DNA of 13,407 bases from Lachnoclostridium sp. UBA6558 (GTDB lineage Bacteria; Bacillota; Clostridia; Lachnospirales; Lachnospiraceae), in NCBI GenBank assembly GCA_002434335.1, contig DJJW01000088.1, positions 29,368 through 42,774 on the forward strand, given 5' to 3'. Positions 7,493 through 13,407 of this stretch are shown here, one piece after another. The notes under the pieces were generated by a model that ran no database searches, was not told the DNA's origin, and saw only the letters and a program-made list of their open reading frames with translations. The position numbers were made by a program, and so were the translations under genes. Within the stretch, counting starts at the first letter, position 1; every line of letters begins with the position of its first letter.

Positions 7493-8560
7493 CTATTTCT
7501 TGCGGATGGAGCCTTTTAATTCGTTAGGTTTTTTGCCGGTATGCTTCTTAAAAATACTGCAAAAATAATGGTAATCATTGTAACCAACCATTTCACTTAC
7601 CTGGGTAACCTTATACCCTTCCGCCAATAATTCTCTGGCGTGATTTATACGTAACTGGGTCAGATATTTGATATAGGTCATGCCGACCTCTTCTTTGAAA
7701 AGAATGCTAAGATATGCAGGATTCATATTAACCATATCCGCTAATTCATTCAGCCCGATATTTTCATTGTACTTATCCTGAATGATGGCCAGCAGTTTTA
7801 ATATGATTCTGTGATTGCTGCCGGATTTGACCGCTTCCATCTTTTCCGCTATTTTACCGGTAATATCTCTTACATACTCATCTACTTCTTCGTAAGAAGA
7901 AAGTACTTCCACTTCCTTGTAGGATGCCATATCCTCCAATTCATACTGCTTCTTCTGTTCCAGAAATATTCCGTTTGCTACACAGAGGAATTTATAACAT
8001 TCCTGCTTATAGGCAGCGAGTGTATACGACTGAGAAGCCAATACCTCTAAGATTTTTTCTGTCTGAATCTTGATTTCGCCTGCCGATTCATTCATAATAC
8101 CTTTGATCAGCCTGTCTACGAACCCGTTGAATTGCTGCATTCCTTCCTTCTGATAGCCTTCTTTTCTCTCTGAGGCTTCTTCTTTTGTATGCAATTCCTT
8201 TTCAATCCGGTTTAGTACCTCTGTAATCTTTTCAATGGTTATGGGCTTATCCAGATAGCCCTTTACTCCCAGGGAGAGTGCCCTCTTTGCATATTCAAAT
8301 TCGCTGTATCCGCTGATAACAATAAAGGAAGTCTTTGGTGTGACTTCTTTTGCCTCCTCAATCAGGGATAATCCATCAAGTCCCGGTATACGGATATCTG
8401 TAATCACCACATCTGGTTTCGTCTGCTGTATCACTTCCAATGCCTTAATACCGTCATATGCAAATCCCACAATTTCATAATTCAGTTTCTCGCGGCTTAT
8501 CATTGCTTTAATACCCTCAACAACAATAAACTCATCGTCAATCACCACCATACTATACAC
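7493..8560 (-). CDS. YesN-like response regulator with AraC-type DNA-binding domain
   Basis: A 355-residue two-component regulator. The receiver domain (about 4-120) has the acidic pair Asp8/Asp9, phospho-acceptor Asp55 in VVITDIRIPG, Ser83 and Lys105 in YLDKP. A variable linker (about 125-250) leads to a C-terminal double helix-turn-helix of the AraC family (about 255-350; NENIGLNELADMVNMNPAYL and VTQVSEMVGYNDYHYFCSIF). It is expected to activate the adjacent transporter operon when phosphorylated by the YesM-like kinase. The start is a GTG at 8560 chosen because AAAGGAGG lies eight bases before it; an ATG at 8551 is too far from that site. The gene overlaps the kinase stop by eight bases, so the pair is translationally coupled. 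Confidence 0.93.
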   Translation of the reverse strand: MYSMVVIDDEFIVVEGIKAMISREKLNYEIVGFAYDGIKALEVIQQTKPDVVITDIRIPGLDGLSLIEEAKEVTPKTSFIVISGYSEFEYAKRALSLGVKGYLDKPITIEKITEVLNRIEKELHTKEEASERKEGYQKEGMQQFNGFVDRLIKGIMNESAGEIKIQTEKILEVLASQSYTLAAYKQECYKFLCVANGIFLEQKKQYELEDMASYKEVEVLSSYEEVDEYVRDITGKIAEKMEAVKSGSNHRIILKLLAIIQDKYNENIGLNELADMVNMNPAYLSILFKEEVGMTYIKYLTQLRINHARELLAEGYKVTQVSEMVGYNDYHYFCSIFKKHTGKKPNELKGSIRKK

Positions 8561-10322
8561 TGATATTACCTCCTTTGCTTAAAACAGGAACAACGATTGT
8601 TACCCTTGTTCCAACACCAGGCTTACTCTCAAAGGATACCCCATATTCTTCTCCGTAAAACAGCCTGATTCGTTCCTTCACATTGTTGACTCCATAGCCT
8701 TTTTCCAGTACTGATAGATCCTCTATGCCTACTCCATTATCACTAATGGTAAAGTATAGCCTGTCCTCCATTCGTTTGCCTTTTATTGCTATGGTACCTT
8801 TTCCGATCTTTGCTTCAAGACCATGATACATTGCATTCTCCACAAAAGGCTGAATGATAAAAGTAATTATCCTTAAATCCTCTACCCCTTCAAAATCCAG
8901 TTTAAGCTCAAAACGGTCATTGTAACGCATATTCTGTATGAGCATATATTCCTGTATTCTTTTCGCTTCATCCCGTACGGTTATGGTATTATCACCCTTG
9001 TTTAAGCTTAATTTGAAGGTATTGGATAAGGCTGCTACCATCCTGGCAATATCATCCTCCTGTTTTATAATAGCCATAAAATACAAGGAATCCAGGGTAT
9101 TATAGAGAAAATGAGGATTAATCTGAGCCTGCAGCAGAAGCAGTTCTGCTTCTTTTTCATTCAGTTCTGCCGATAATAAACGTTCTCTTAGCTCCAGATT
9201 GTTATTTACCATTTCTTTAAATTTGTTTCCGATTTCACCAATTTCACTGTTATCAAACTCTTCTTCTATATGCCGGTTCCCTTCCCCTACTTCCTTAATG
9301 GTCTTCTCCAGCTTATTAAGGGGGTTGCTGATTCTGTTGGAAAATAATCTTGAGAAATAAACACTGAAAAGAATCAATATAAAAAATACCAGCAGGATGA
9401 TCTGTCCGATATACAGACTATCACTGCGGAGCTCCTTCAGCTCGATGACATTTACCGCCATCCAGCCGGTAGATTCATTTAAATAACTGCTGAACAGATA
9501 TTTCCCTTTATGGTTACCGTTGCTATAGTCCTTTAAAATTGCAGCTTTAGCCGCCATATCACCATTGAAATAAACACCCGGATAGATGCTGTCTTCATCA
9601 ATTATCATATAGCGGTTGGTGGAATAACCCTCTTTTAGGGTTCCAAAAGCCCTGTCTAACAGCTTTTTATCAATATTAACTATCATAAAACCCATGGATT
9701 TACTGTTTTTGGTATTGATAAGATTCTTTACATAGGATATGGTATCCCCTTCCATGTCAGGAATCAGTACATTATAGCCATAGAATACTTCCTTTCCTTT
9801 CGCCTTCCTGGCCTGCGTCACCCATTCCTCTTCCAGAATATTGTCATTGGAATAGTACTTCTTATAGTAATCAGATGGGATTCCTCCCTTAGAATAGAAT
9901 AATATATTGCCTTTTTCATTTACGATGGTTATGCCTTCTATGAGAGGATCATGAGAGGCGAAGTCGCCGATTGCACGATTAATGGTAAGGCTGTTAATAC
10001 TGGAAAAATATCTCCCGCTCTTGTTGTTTTCATTATCTGCTATGGCTTTAATAAAATTATGATTAACCAGGAGGCTTCGTCCCTGCTCGATAATACTGCT
10101 AAGCTGAATATCGATGATATTACTGGAAACCTGCAGGTTATAAGTATGCGCGTATCTGTAATTGTTCTGGATGGTTACCCTTGACACATTGTAGACGGTA
10201 ACTCCGAGAATTGCTGCAGAAAGCAAAGAACCGACAAGCATGGCAAATAGAATCTGATCCTTAATTTTCAGCTGTTTTATAAACCTCATAAGTCTTCTGA
10301 CCTTCCCCTTTAACCCTGTCAT
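8553..10322 (-). CDS. YesM-like membrane sensor histidine kinase
   Basis: A 589-residue kinase from the chosen start. It has one membrane segment (about 20-44), a large extracellular sensor region (about 45-303, probably dCache-like), a second membrane segment (about 304-325), a HAMP linker (about 326-375), a His_kinase-type phospho-acceptor His404 in AQINPHFLYNTLDS, and an ATP-binding domain with N-box Asn496 (ENAMYHGLE), DNGVGI (528-533) and GVGTRVTIVVPV. It signals to the overlapping YesN-like regulator. The frame is open upstream to a GTG at 10427 with no ribosome site. ATG 10322 has CAGGGG eight bases upstream and lies downstream of the best promoter; ATG 10289, just before the first membrane segment, is the next option. 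The sensed ligand is probably an extracellular sugar or breakdown product (inference). Confidence 0.9.
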   Translation of the reverse strand: MTGLKGKVRRLMRFIKQLKIKDQILFAMLVGSLLSAAILGVTVYNVSRVTIQNNYRYAHTYNLQVSSNIIDIQLSSIIEQGRSLLVNHNFIKAIADNENNKSGRYFSSINSLTINRAIGDFASHDPLIEGITIVNEKGNILFYSKGGIPSDYYKKYYSNDNILEEEWVTQARKAKGKEVFYGYNVLIPDMEGDTISYVKNLINTKNSKSMGFMIVNIDKKLLDRAFGTLKEGYSTNRYMIIDEDSIYPGVYFNGDMAAKAAILKDYSNGNHKGKYLFSSYLNESTGWMAVNVIELKELRSDSLYIGQIILLVFFILILFSVYFSRLFSNRISNPLNKLEKTIKEVGEGNRHIEEEFDNSEIGEIGNKFKEMVNNNLELRERLLSAELNEKEAELLLLQAQINPHFLYNTLDSLYFMAIIKQEDDIARMVAALSNTFKLSLNKGDNTITVRDEAKRIQEYMLIQNMRYNDRFELKLDFEGVEDLRIITFIIQPFVENAMYHGLEAKIGKGTIAIKGKRMEDRLYFTISDNGVGIEDLSVLEKGYGVNNVKERIRLFYGEEYGVSFESKPGVGTRVTIVVPVLSKGGNISV

Positions 10323-10464
10323 AGCTTTGACCCCTGTTAACCTCATAGTTTCTTTTAGTCGTATTATATACTTTCCATTGCGCTGGCCTGTTGTCATTTG
10401 TATTAAGTCCGCCTTATCAATTGCCACTTATTTTAGCAACTATTTAAAACCCCATTCAGTTGTG

Positions 10465-10493
10465 ATAGTATTACATTTATGCATAAGTGTCAA
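10465..10493 (-). promoter_or_regulatory. Sigma-A-type promoter of the yesM-yesN-like genes
   Basis: On the minus strand a perfect TTGACA (10493-10488) is followed after 17 bases by TACTAT (10470-10465). It lies between the LacI-gene terminator and the kinase gene, giving a leader of about 135 bases to ATG 10322. A separate TATAAT (10368-10363) nearer the gene lacks a usable -35. Confidence 0.65.
10473..10490. promoter_or_regulatory. 18-bp palindromic operator candidate in the kinase promoter
   Basis: ACATTTATGCATAAGTGT is a palindrome except for one mirrored pair of positions, with a perfect 10-bp core TTATGCATAA. It occupies the spacer and part of the -35 hexamer of the kinase promoter, a classic place for repressor binding. 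In addition TTACATTTAT (10471-10480) recurs as its exact reverse complement at 10515-10524 on the other side of the -35. The LacI-family repressor encoded next door is the obvious candidate ligand-responsive binder, but this is inference. Confidence 0.55.
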
Positions 10494-10551
10494 TATATTA
10501 TGTTTTTTTTATAGATAAATGTAACATTTTGATATTTCTTGTCTTATTTCA

Positions 10552-10598
10552 AAAGAGAAGCCATATATAAATTGTGAAGCATACAATTCATATATGGC
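10552..10598 (-). terminator. Intrinsic terminator of the LacI-family gene
   Basis: The arms 10560-10575 (GCCATATATAAATTGT) and 10583-10598 form a 16-bp stem with a single mismatch and a 7-base loop. On the minus strand the stem is followed by TTCTCTTTT. It starts 24 bases after the LacI-gene stop, so the repressor gene is probably transcribed separately from the kinase pair. Confidence 0.82.
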
Positions 10599-10621
10599 AC
10601 AATAATACTTATCAACGAGGA

Positions 10622-11614
10622 TTATTTCACGCTGTTTCTCTCAACAAAAGCAGTACATACCTGTAATTTTGTACGTACACCATCATCACCCTTCATCATT
10701 TCTATTACTTTTCTTACTGCCATTCTGCCCATTTCCTGCTTGGGAACACGGAGGCTTGTAAGTCCAGGGGTTGAAATCTCGCTAAAGGGAAGATCATCAA
10801 AACCGATGACAGAAACATCCTCCGGAATTTTATACCCTTTCTCCTGTAATGCTTTCATAGCGCCCAAAGCTATCATATCATTGTCTGCAAAATAAGCGGT
10901 CGGCAAATGAGGTTTACTCTCCAGATATCTTAACATATCGTGGTAAGCACCGTTCATAGTAGTATCAAGTTCCACACAGAATTCCTTATTATCTTCCAGT
11001 TCATTTTCAACCAGCGCCGAATGATAACCTGACTGTCTCTGCCGAAATCCTAATATCCGGAATCTCCCCTTTAGGTATCCAATCTGTTTATGTCCTTTAT
11101 TATAGAGATAATTAACTGCCATTCTGGCGGAATCTGCATTGTTGATCATGACAGCGTTGAAATCCATGTCAAAACTCCAGTAATCCAGTAACAGAACAGG
11201 GCTGACAGTATTACGGTATAATTCCAAATCTTCCGCTTCCAATTCCGTTCCCAGTAATATAATAGCCGTCCCCGGCTCATTGACCATCTGTCTGGCCTGC
11301 TCTTCGTAATCCGGCTGTCTGGCATCAACATTGCCTATAGCCATCTCAAACCCGGCTTCACGGCACTCCTGTTCAATCCCATTAATCAGCAGTGTAAAGA
11401 AAGGAGTATCATCAATTATCAGTCCGTTTTTCTTATAAATAAGTAATTTAATCTTAGTAATTTCCTCTGAGCCCAAATATCCGATTTCTCTGGCAACGCG
11501 GAATATCTCATCCGCAGTCTTCTGATTCACACCTTTTTTCTGGTTCAGCGCATTGGAAACAGTAGCGGGTGAAAACCCTGTTATTTCGCAAATCTGTTTT
11601 ATTCCCGGTTTCAA
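10622..11614 (-). CDS. LacI/GalR-family transcriptional repressor
   Basis: A 330-residue regulator with the family helix-turn-helix at the very N-terminus (IKQICEITGFSPATVSNALN, residues 5-24), the hinge region (about 45-60) and a periplasmic-binding-protein-like effector domain (about 55-328). The effector domain includes AMKALQEKGYKIPEDVSVIG and FDDLPFSEISTPGLTSLRVP, the usual dimer/effector-pocket stretch. It probably binds a sugar or sugar phosphate and controls this locus. The start is TTG at 11614: no in-frame ATG precedes the helix-turn-helix, and the resulting N-terminus has the normal length for the family. The ribosome site is weak (GGATGTGA), suggesting low expression. A strong terminator follows. 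Possible targets are the palindrome in the kinase promoter and the divergent intergenic region. Confidence 0.93.
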   Translation of the reverse strand: MKPGIKQICEITGFSPATVSNALNQKKGVNQKTADEIFRVAREIGYLGSEEITKIKLLIYKKNGLIIDDTPFFTLLINGIEQECREAGFEMAIGNVDARQPDYEEQARQMVNEPGTAIILLGTELEAEDLELYRNTVSPVLLLDYWSFDMDFNAVMINNADSARMAVNYLYNKGHKQIGYLKGRFRILGFRQRQSGYHSALVENELEDNKEFCVELDTTMNGAYHDMLRYLESKPHLPTAYFADNDMIALGAMKALQEKGYKIPEDVSVIGFDDLPFSEISTPGLTSLRVPKQEMGRMAVRKVIEMMKGDDGVRTKLQVCTAFVERNSVK

Positions 11615-11645
11615 GCTATCACATCCATTCTAACTTATACTAAAA

Positions 11646-11662
11646 TTTTTATATAAATAATT
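11646..11662 (+). repeat. AT-rich repeated site, copy 1
   Basis: TTTTTATATAAATAATT is identical to the copy at 11969-11985 and shares its first 13 bases with a third copy at 11946-11958. It contains the perfect palindrome TTTATATAAA. This copy lies 32-48 bases upstream of the LacI-gene start, where a promoter or autoregulatory operator is expected. The low-complexity AT background weakens the case. Confidence 0.4.
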
Positions 11663-11724
11663 ACATAAATTTTTTAATATGTATTTTTATTTTCTATTTA
11701 CAGAACTTATCACTGAAAAGCCTC

Positions 11725-11850
11725 TCATTCTCTTTCTGCCATTGACTCCTCCAGCACTGTAAACCCGTTGATAACACTGGATGTCCCATAATTGCTTGTA
11801 TACCTGTATTCTTGGACATACAGTGGTACTGCTTTTTTAATATTAACTGA
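11725..11850 (-). pseudogene. Possible C-terminal remnant of an unidentified gene (41 codons)
   Basis: Between an in-frame stop at 11851-11853 and a TGA at 11725-11727 the minus strand reads a protein-like sequence (KKAVPLYVQEYRYTSNYG, then SSVINGFTVLEE) ending SMAERE. It has no ATG near its beginning and no ribosome site. A second frame just upstream ends RSEKKFEFYIDF with a stop at about 11865. I recognise neither. They may be decayed gene ends or chance open frames in AT-rich DNA. Confidence 0.3.
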
Positions 11851-11945
11851 TTACACTTTAGAAATCAATATAAAATTCAAATTTCTTCTCAGACCTTCCA
11901 CTTATATTCTTGATTAATTTTAATATACTATGTGAATATTTTATA

Positions 11946-11991
11946 TTTTTATATAAATTATACTTGTATTTTTATATAAATAATTTATAAT
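11946..11991 (+). promoter_or_regulatory. Promoter candidate of the isomerase gene with overlapping repeated sites
   Basis: A perfect TATAAT (-10) lies at 11986-11991. TTGTAT at 11965-11970 is a possible -35 at a short 15-base spacing, so activator help or a weak -35 is likely. Two repeated sites sharing TTTTTATATAAAT begin at 11946 and 11969, 23 bases apart, and the second fills the promoter spacer. Transcription would begin near 11998 and give a leader of about 254 nt. Confidence 0.45.
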
Positions 11992-11997
11992 GTAGAT

Positions 11998-12251
11998 GTA
12001 AATATTTTATTATAAATTTTAAATCCAAATCACAAATCCAAAAAGTACCACAACGCAGGAGGTTTCCACAGAAGAAACTTCATCACACGGAAGAACTTTG
12101 AAGTGGGTATAACCTACTCATTTCAAGCTTCTTCAAATTCAGATTTTTTGAAATACTTAAGCTGCCGCAAGTGCAGCTTCGTATCAGTAAAGCACAGAGA
12201 GTGTTTTCAATCACTATTTATATGCCGCCAAGCGGCAGATGGAGGTCAGGT
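11998..12251 (+). ncRNA. Long structured 5' leader, candidate cis-regulatory RNA
   Basis: Four hairpins can be drawn by eye. P1 is 12059-12066 with 12074-12081 (8 bp, one G-U). P2 is a long interrupted hairpin, 12090-12095 with 12129-12134, 12098-12102 with 12122-12126, and 12103-12108 with 12112-12117. P3 is AAGCTGC 12159-12165 with 12173-12179. P4 is TGCCGC 12223-12228 with 12232-12237, ending four bases before the GGAGG ribosome site (12241-12245). TTTCAA at 12121-12126 in P2 could instead pair with TTGAAA at 12148-12153, so two exclusive folds are possible. No known riboswitch or T-box consensus is recognised. There is no usable small reading frame. Confidence 0.45.
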
Positions 12252-13407
12252 ATGAAAAAGGTAAGATTAGGTTTTGCTCCGACCAGAAGAAGTATCTTCA
12301 GTGCACCGGACGCAATAAAGTATGCCAATTTAACAAGAGAAAGATTAACAGCACTGGGGATTGAATTTGTTGATATTACAGATATCAACGAAGAGGGGCT
12401 TTTCTACGATGAGCTGGACAGAGAGAAAATAGCAGAGAAATTCAGACAGGAGAAAATTGACGGTCTTTTCTTTCCACACTGCAATTTCGGTACGGAATAC
12501 GTTGTGGCAAGGCTTGCAAAAGAATTAAATGTTCCTGTGCTGCTATGGGGTCCCAGAGACGAAAGACCCGATGAGAAGGGTATCCGTTTAAGAGACAGCC
12601 AGTGCGGCTTATTTGCAACGGGTAAAGTATTAAGGAGATTTCAGGTTCCCTTTACCTATCTGACCAACTGTCGGCTAGAAGATGCAGAATTTGAAAAAGG
12701 CATCCATAATTTCCTTGCAGTATGTAATGTTGTTAAGACCTTCCGCCATACAAGAATCTTACAGATTGCTCCCAGACCTTTCGATTTCTGGTCCACGATG
12801 TGTAATGAAGGTGAGTTGCTGGAACGTTTCAACATACAGCTCTCTCCTATTCCCATGCCTGAACTGACAGCAGCAGTAAGAAAAGCAAAAGAAGAGAAAG
12901 TGGAAGTAGCCGCTGTAGTGGAATACTGCAGGGAAAATATGAACATAAAGATTAAAGACGAGGAACTGGAAAGTGTAGCTGCTTTAAAAGTTGCCATGAA
13001 GAAACTGGCTGACAGCTATGGTTGCAATGCCATAGCCATTCAGTGCTGGAATGCCCTTCAGACCGAAATCGGAATCATGCCCTGTGCCGCCAATTCTCTC
13101 CTTAACCAGGAAGGTATTCCGGTAGTCTGTGAGACAGATATTCACGGTGCAATCACCTCTCTGCTGGTAGAAGCGTCCACCCTCGATGATACCAGAAGCT
13201 TCTTTGCCGACTGGACAGTAAGGCATCCGGATAACGAGAACGGTGAATTATTACAGCACTGTGGTCCCTGGCCTCTCTCAGTTGCAAAAGAAAAACCCAC
13301 CATCGGTTATCCTCTTGCCTTTGAGCATCCGGGTGCAGTAGAAGCTGAGGCGAAACACGGCAATATGACCCTGTGCCGCTTTGACGGCGATAATGGTGAG
13401 TATTCCG
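12252..13407 (+). CDS. L-fucose/L-arabinose isomerase family protein (COG2407-like), 3' end cut off
   Basis: 385 codons are visible and the frame runs off the right edge. The N-terminus MKKVRLGFAPTRRSIFSAPD and the segments GLFFPHCNFGTEY (71-83), LLWGPRDERPD (98-108) and CWNALQTEIG (265-274) followed by VVCETDIHGA (291-300) match the fucose/arabinose isomerase fold. Glu272 and Asp296 are 24 residues apart, as are the two acidic metal ligands of FucI as I recall them; His346 (LLQHCGPW) is a plausible further ligand. The expected reaction is Mn2+-dependent aldose-ketose isomerisation in the cytoplasm, but this subgroup's sugar is unknown and some members are not true isomerases. The ATG at 12252 has GGAGG six bases upstream; an in-frame ATG at 12222 lies inside a hairpin without a ribosome site. 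It is transcribed away from the LacI gene. Confidence 0.85.
   Translation, partial: MKKVRLGFAPTRRSIFSAPDAIKYANLTRERLTALGIEFVDITDINEEGLFYDELDREKIAEKFRQEKIDGLFFPHCNFGTEYVVARLAKELNVPVLLWGPRDERPDEKGIRLRDSQCGLFATGKVLRRFQVPFTYLTNCRLEDAEFEKGIHNFLAVCNVVKTFRHTRILQIAPRPFDFWSTMCNEGELLERFNIQLSPIPMPELTAAVRKAKEEKVEVAAVVEYCRENMNIKIKDEELESVAALKVAMKKLADSYGCNAIAIQCWNALQTEIGIMPCAANSLLNQEGIPVVCETDIHGAITSLLVEASTLDDTRSFFADWTVRHPDNENGELLQHCGPWPLSVAKEKPTIGYPLAFEHPGAVEAEAKHGNMTLCRFDGDNGEYS

Larger units (their letters stand above)
11615..12251. other. 637-bp divergent intergenic region with remnants, repeats and a structured leader
   Basis: The part nearest the LacI gene (11615-11720) is AT-rich and should contain its promoter, though no convincing pair of hexamers is visible. 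The middle (11725-11940) has short minus-strand frames that look like gene ends. From about 11940 to 11991 come AT-rich repeated sites and the plus-strand promoter candidate. The rest (about 11998-12251) is a long structured leader of the isomerase gene. No complete gene is present. Confidence 0.6.

Noticed and set aside
10323..10427. Upstream GTG start adding 35 residues to the sensor kinase
   Set aside because: No ribosome binding site precedes the GTG, the extra residues match no expected domain, and ATG 10322 has CAGGGG at good spacing.
12057..12062. AGGAGG suggesting a leader peptide in the isomerase 5' region
   Set aside because: No ATG, GTG or TTG occurs at usable distance, and the sequence is part of hairpin P1.
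12144..12149. Run of six T as an intrinsic terminator in the leader
   Set aside because: It is nine bases past the closing stem of P2 and no GC-rich stem abuts it, so it does not have terminator form.
12656..13226. Minus-strand reading frames of 113 and 80 codons
   Set aside because: They are antisense to the isomerase gene, whose family motifs are continuous through the region.
1..13407. CRISPR arrays, tRNA or rRNA genes, transposase or phage genes
   Set aside because: No regularly spaced repeats, cloverleaf signatures, rRNA stretches or recombinase motifs were found on reading through both strands.

Overview
The window is low-GC, with AT-rich intergenic DNA, purine-rich Shine-Dalgarno sites, a Gram-positive-style lipoprotein signal and YesM/YesN-like regulators. 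This suggests a Bacillota bacterium, most probably a Lachnospiraceae-type (Clostridium cluster XIVa) plant- or gut-glycan degrader. The species assignment is inference.

Almost the whole window is one carbohydrate-utilisation locus read on the minus strand. In transcription order it holds: a LacI-family repressor (11614-10622) ending in a strong intrinsic terminator; a YesM-like sensor kinase and YesN-like AraC-type response regulator (10322-7493) behind a good sigma-A-type promoter containing an 18-bp palindrome; a lipoprotein sugar-binding protein (7316-5934); a stem-loop followed by a candidate internal promoter; two ABC sugar permeases (5654-3931); and three glycoside hydrolases, namely a GH63/MGH1-like (alpha/alpha)6 enzyme (3934-2615), a DUF5060-DUF4038-DUF5605 apiosidase-like enzyme (2611-1070) and the N-terminal third of a GH106-like (alpha-L-rhamnosidase-type) enzyme cut by the left edge (697-1). 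The permease, GH63-like and DUF5605 genes overlap or lie within a few bases of each other. The GH106-like gene is separated by a 372-bp gap containing a 160-bp element bounded by 29-bp imperfect inverted repeats.

The genes suggest one working unit. A membrane kinase senses an external cue, the AraC-type regulator activates the transporter operon, the lipoprotein and permeases import a short oligosaccharide (the ATPase is not encoded here), and cytoplasmic glycosidases without signal peptides take it apart. The substrate cannot be read from sequence. A GH106-like plus apiosidase-like pairing points loosely to a rhamnose-containing plant or pectic-type glycan.

On the right, a 637-bp divergent intergenic region separates the LacI gene from a plus-strand L-fucose/L-arabinose-isomerase-family gene (12252 to beyond the right edge). 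This region holds repeated AT-rich sites, short minus-strand reading frames that look like gene ends, and an unusually long leader (about 250 nt) with four predicted hairpins before the isomerase start. That leader is the best candidate here for an undescribed regulatory element.
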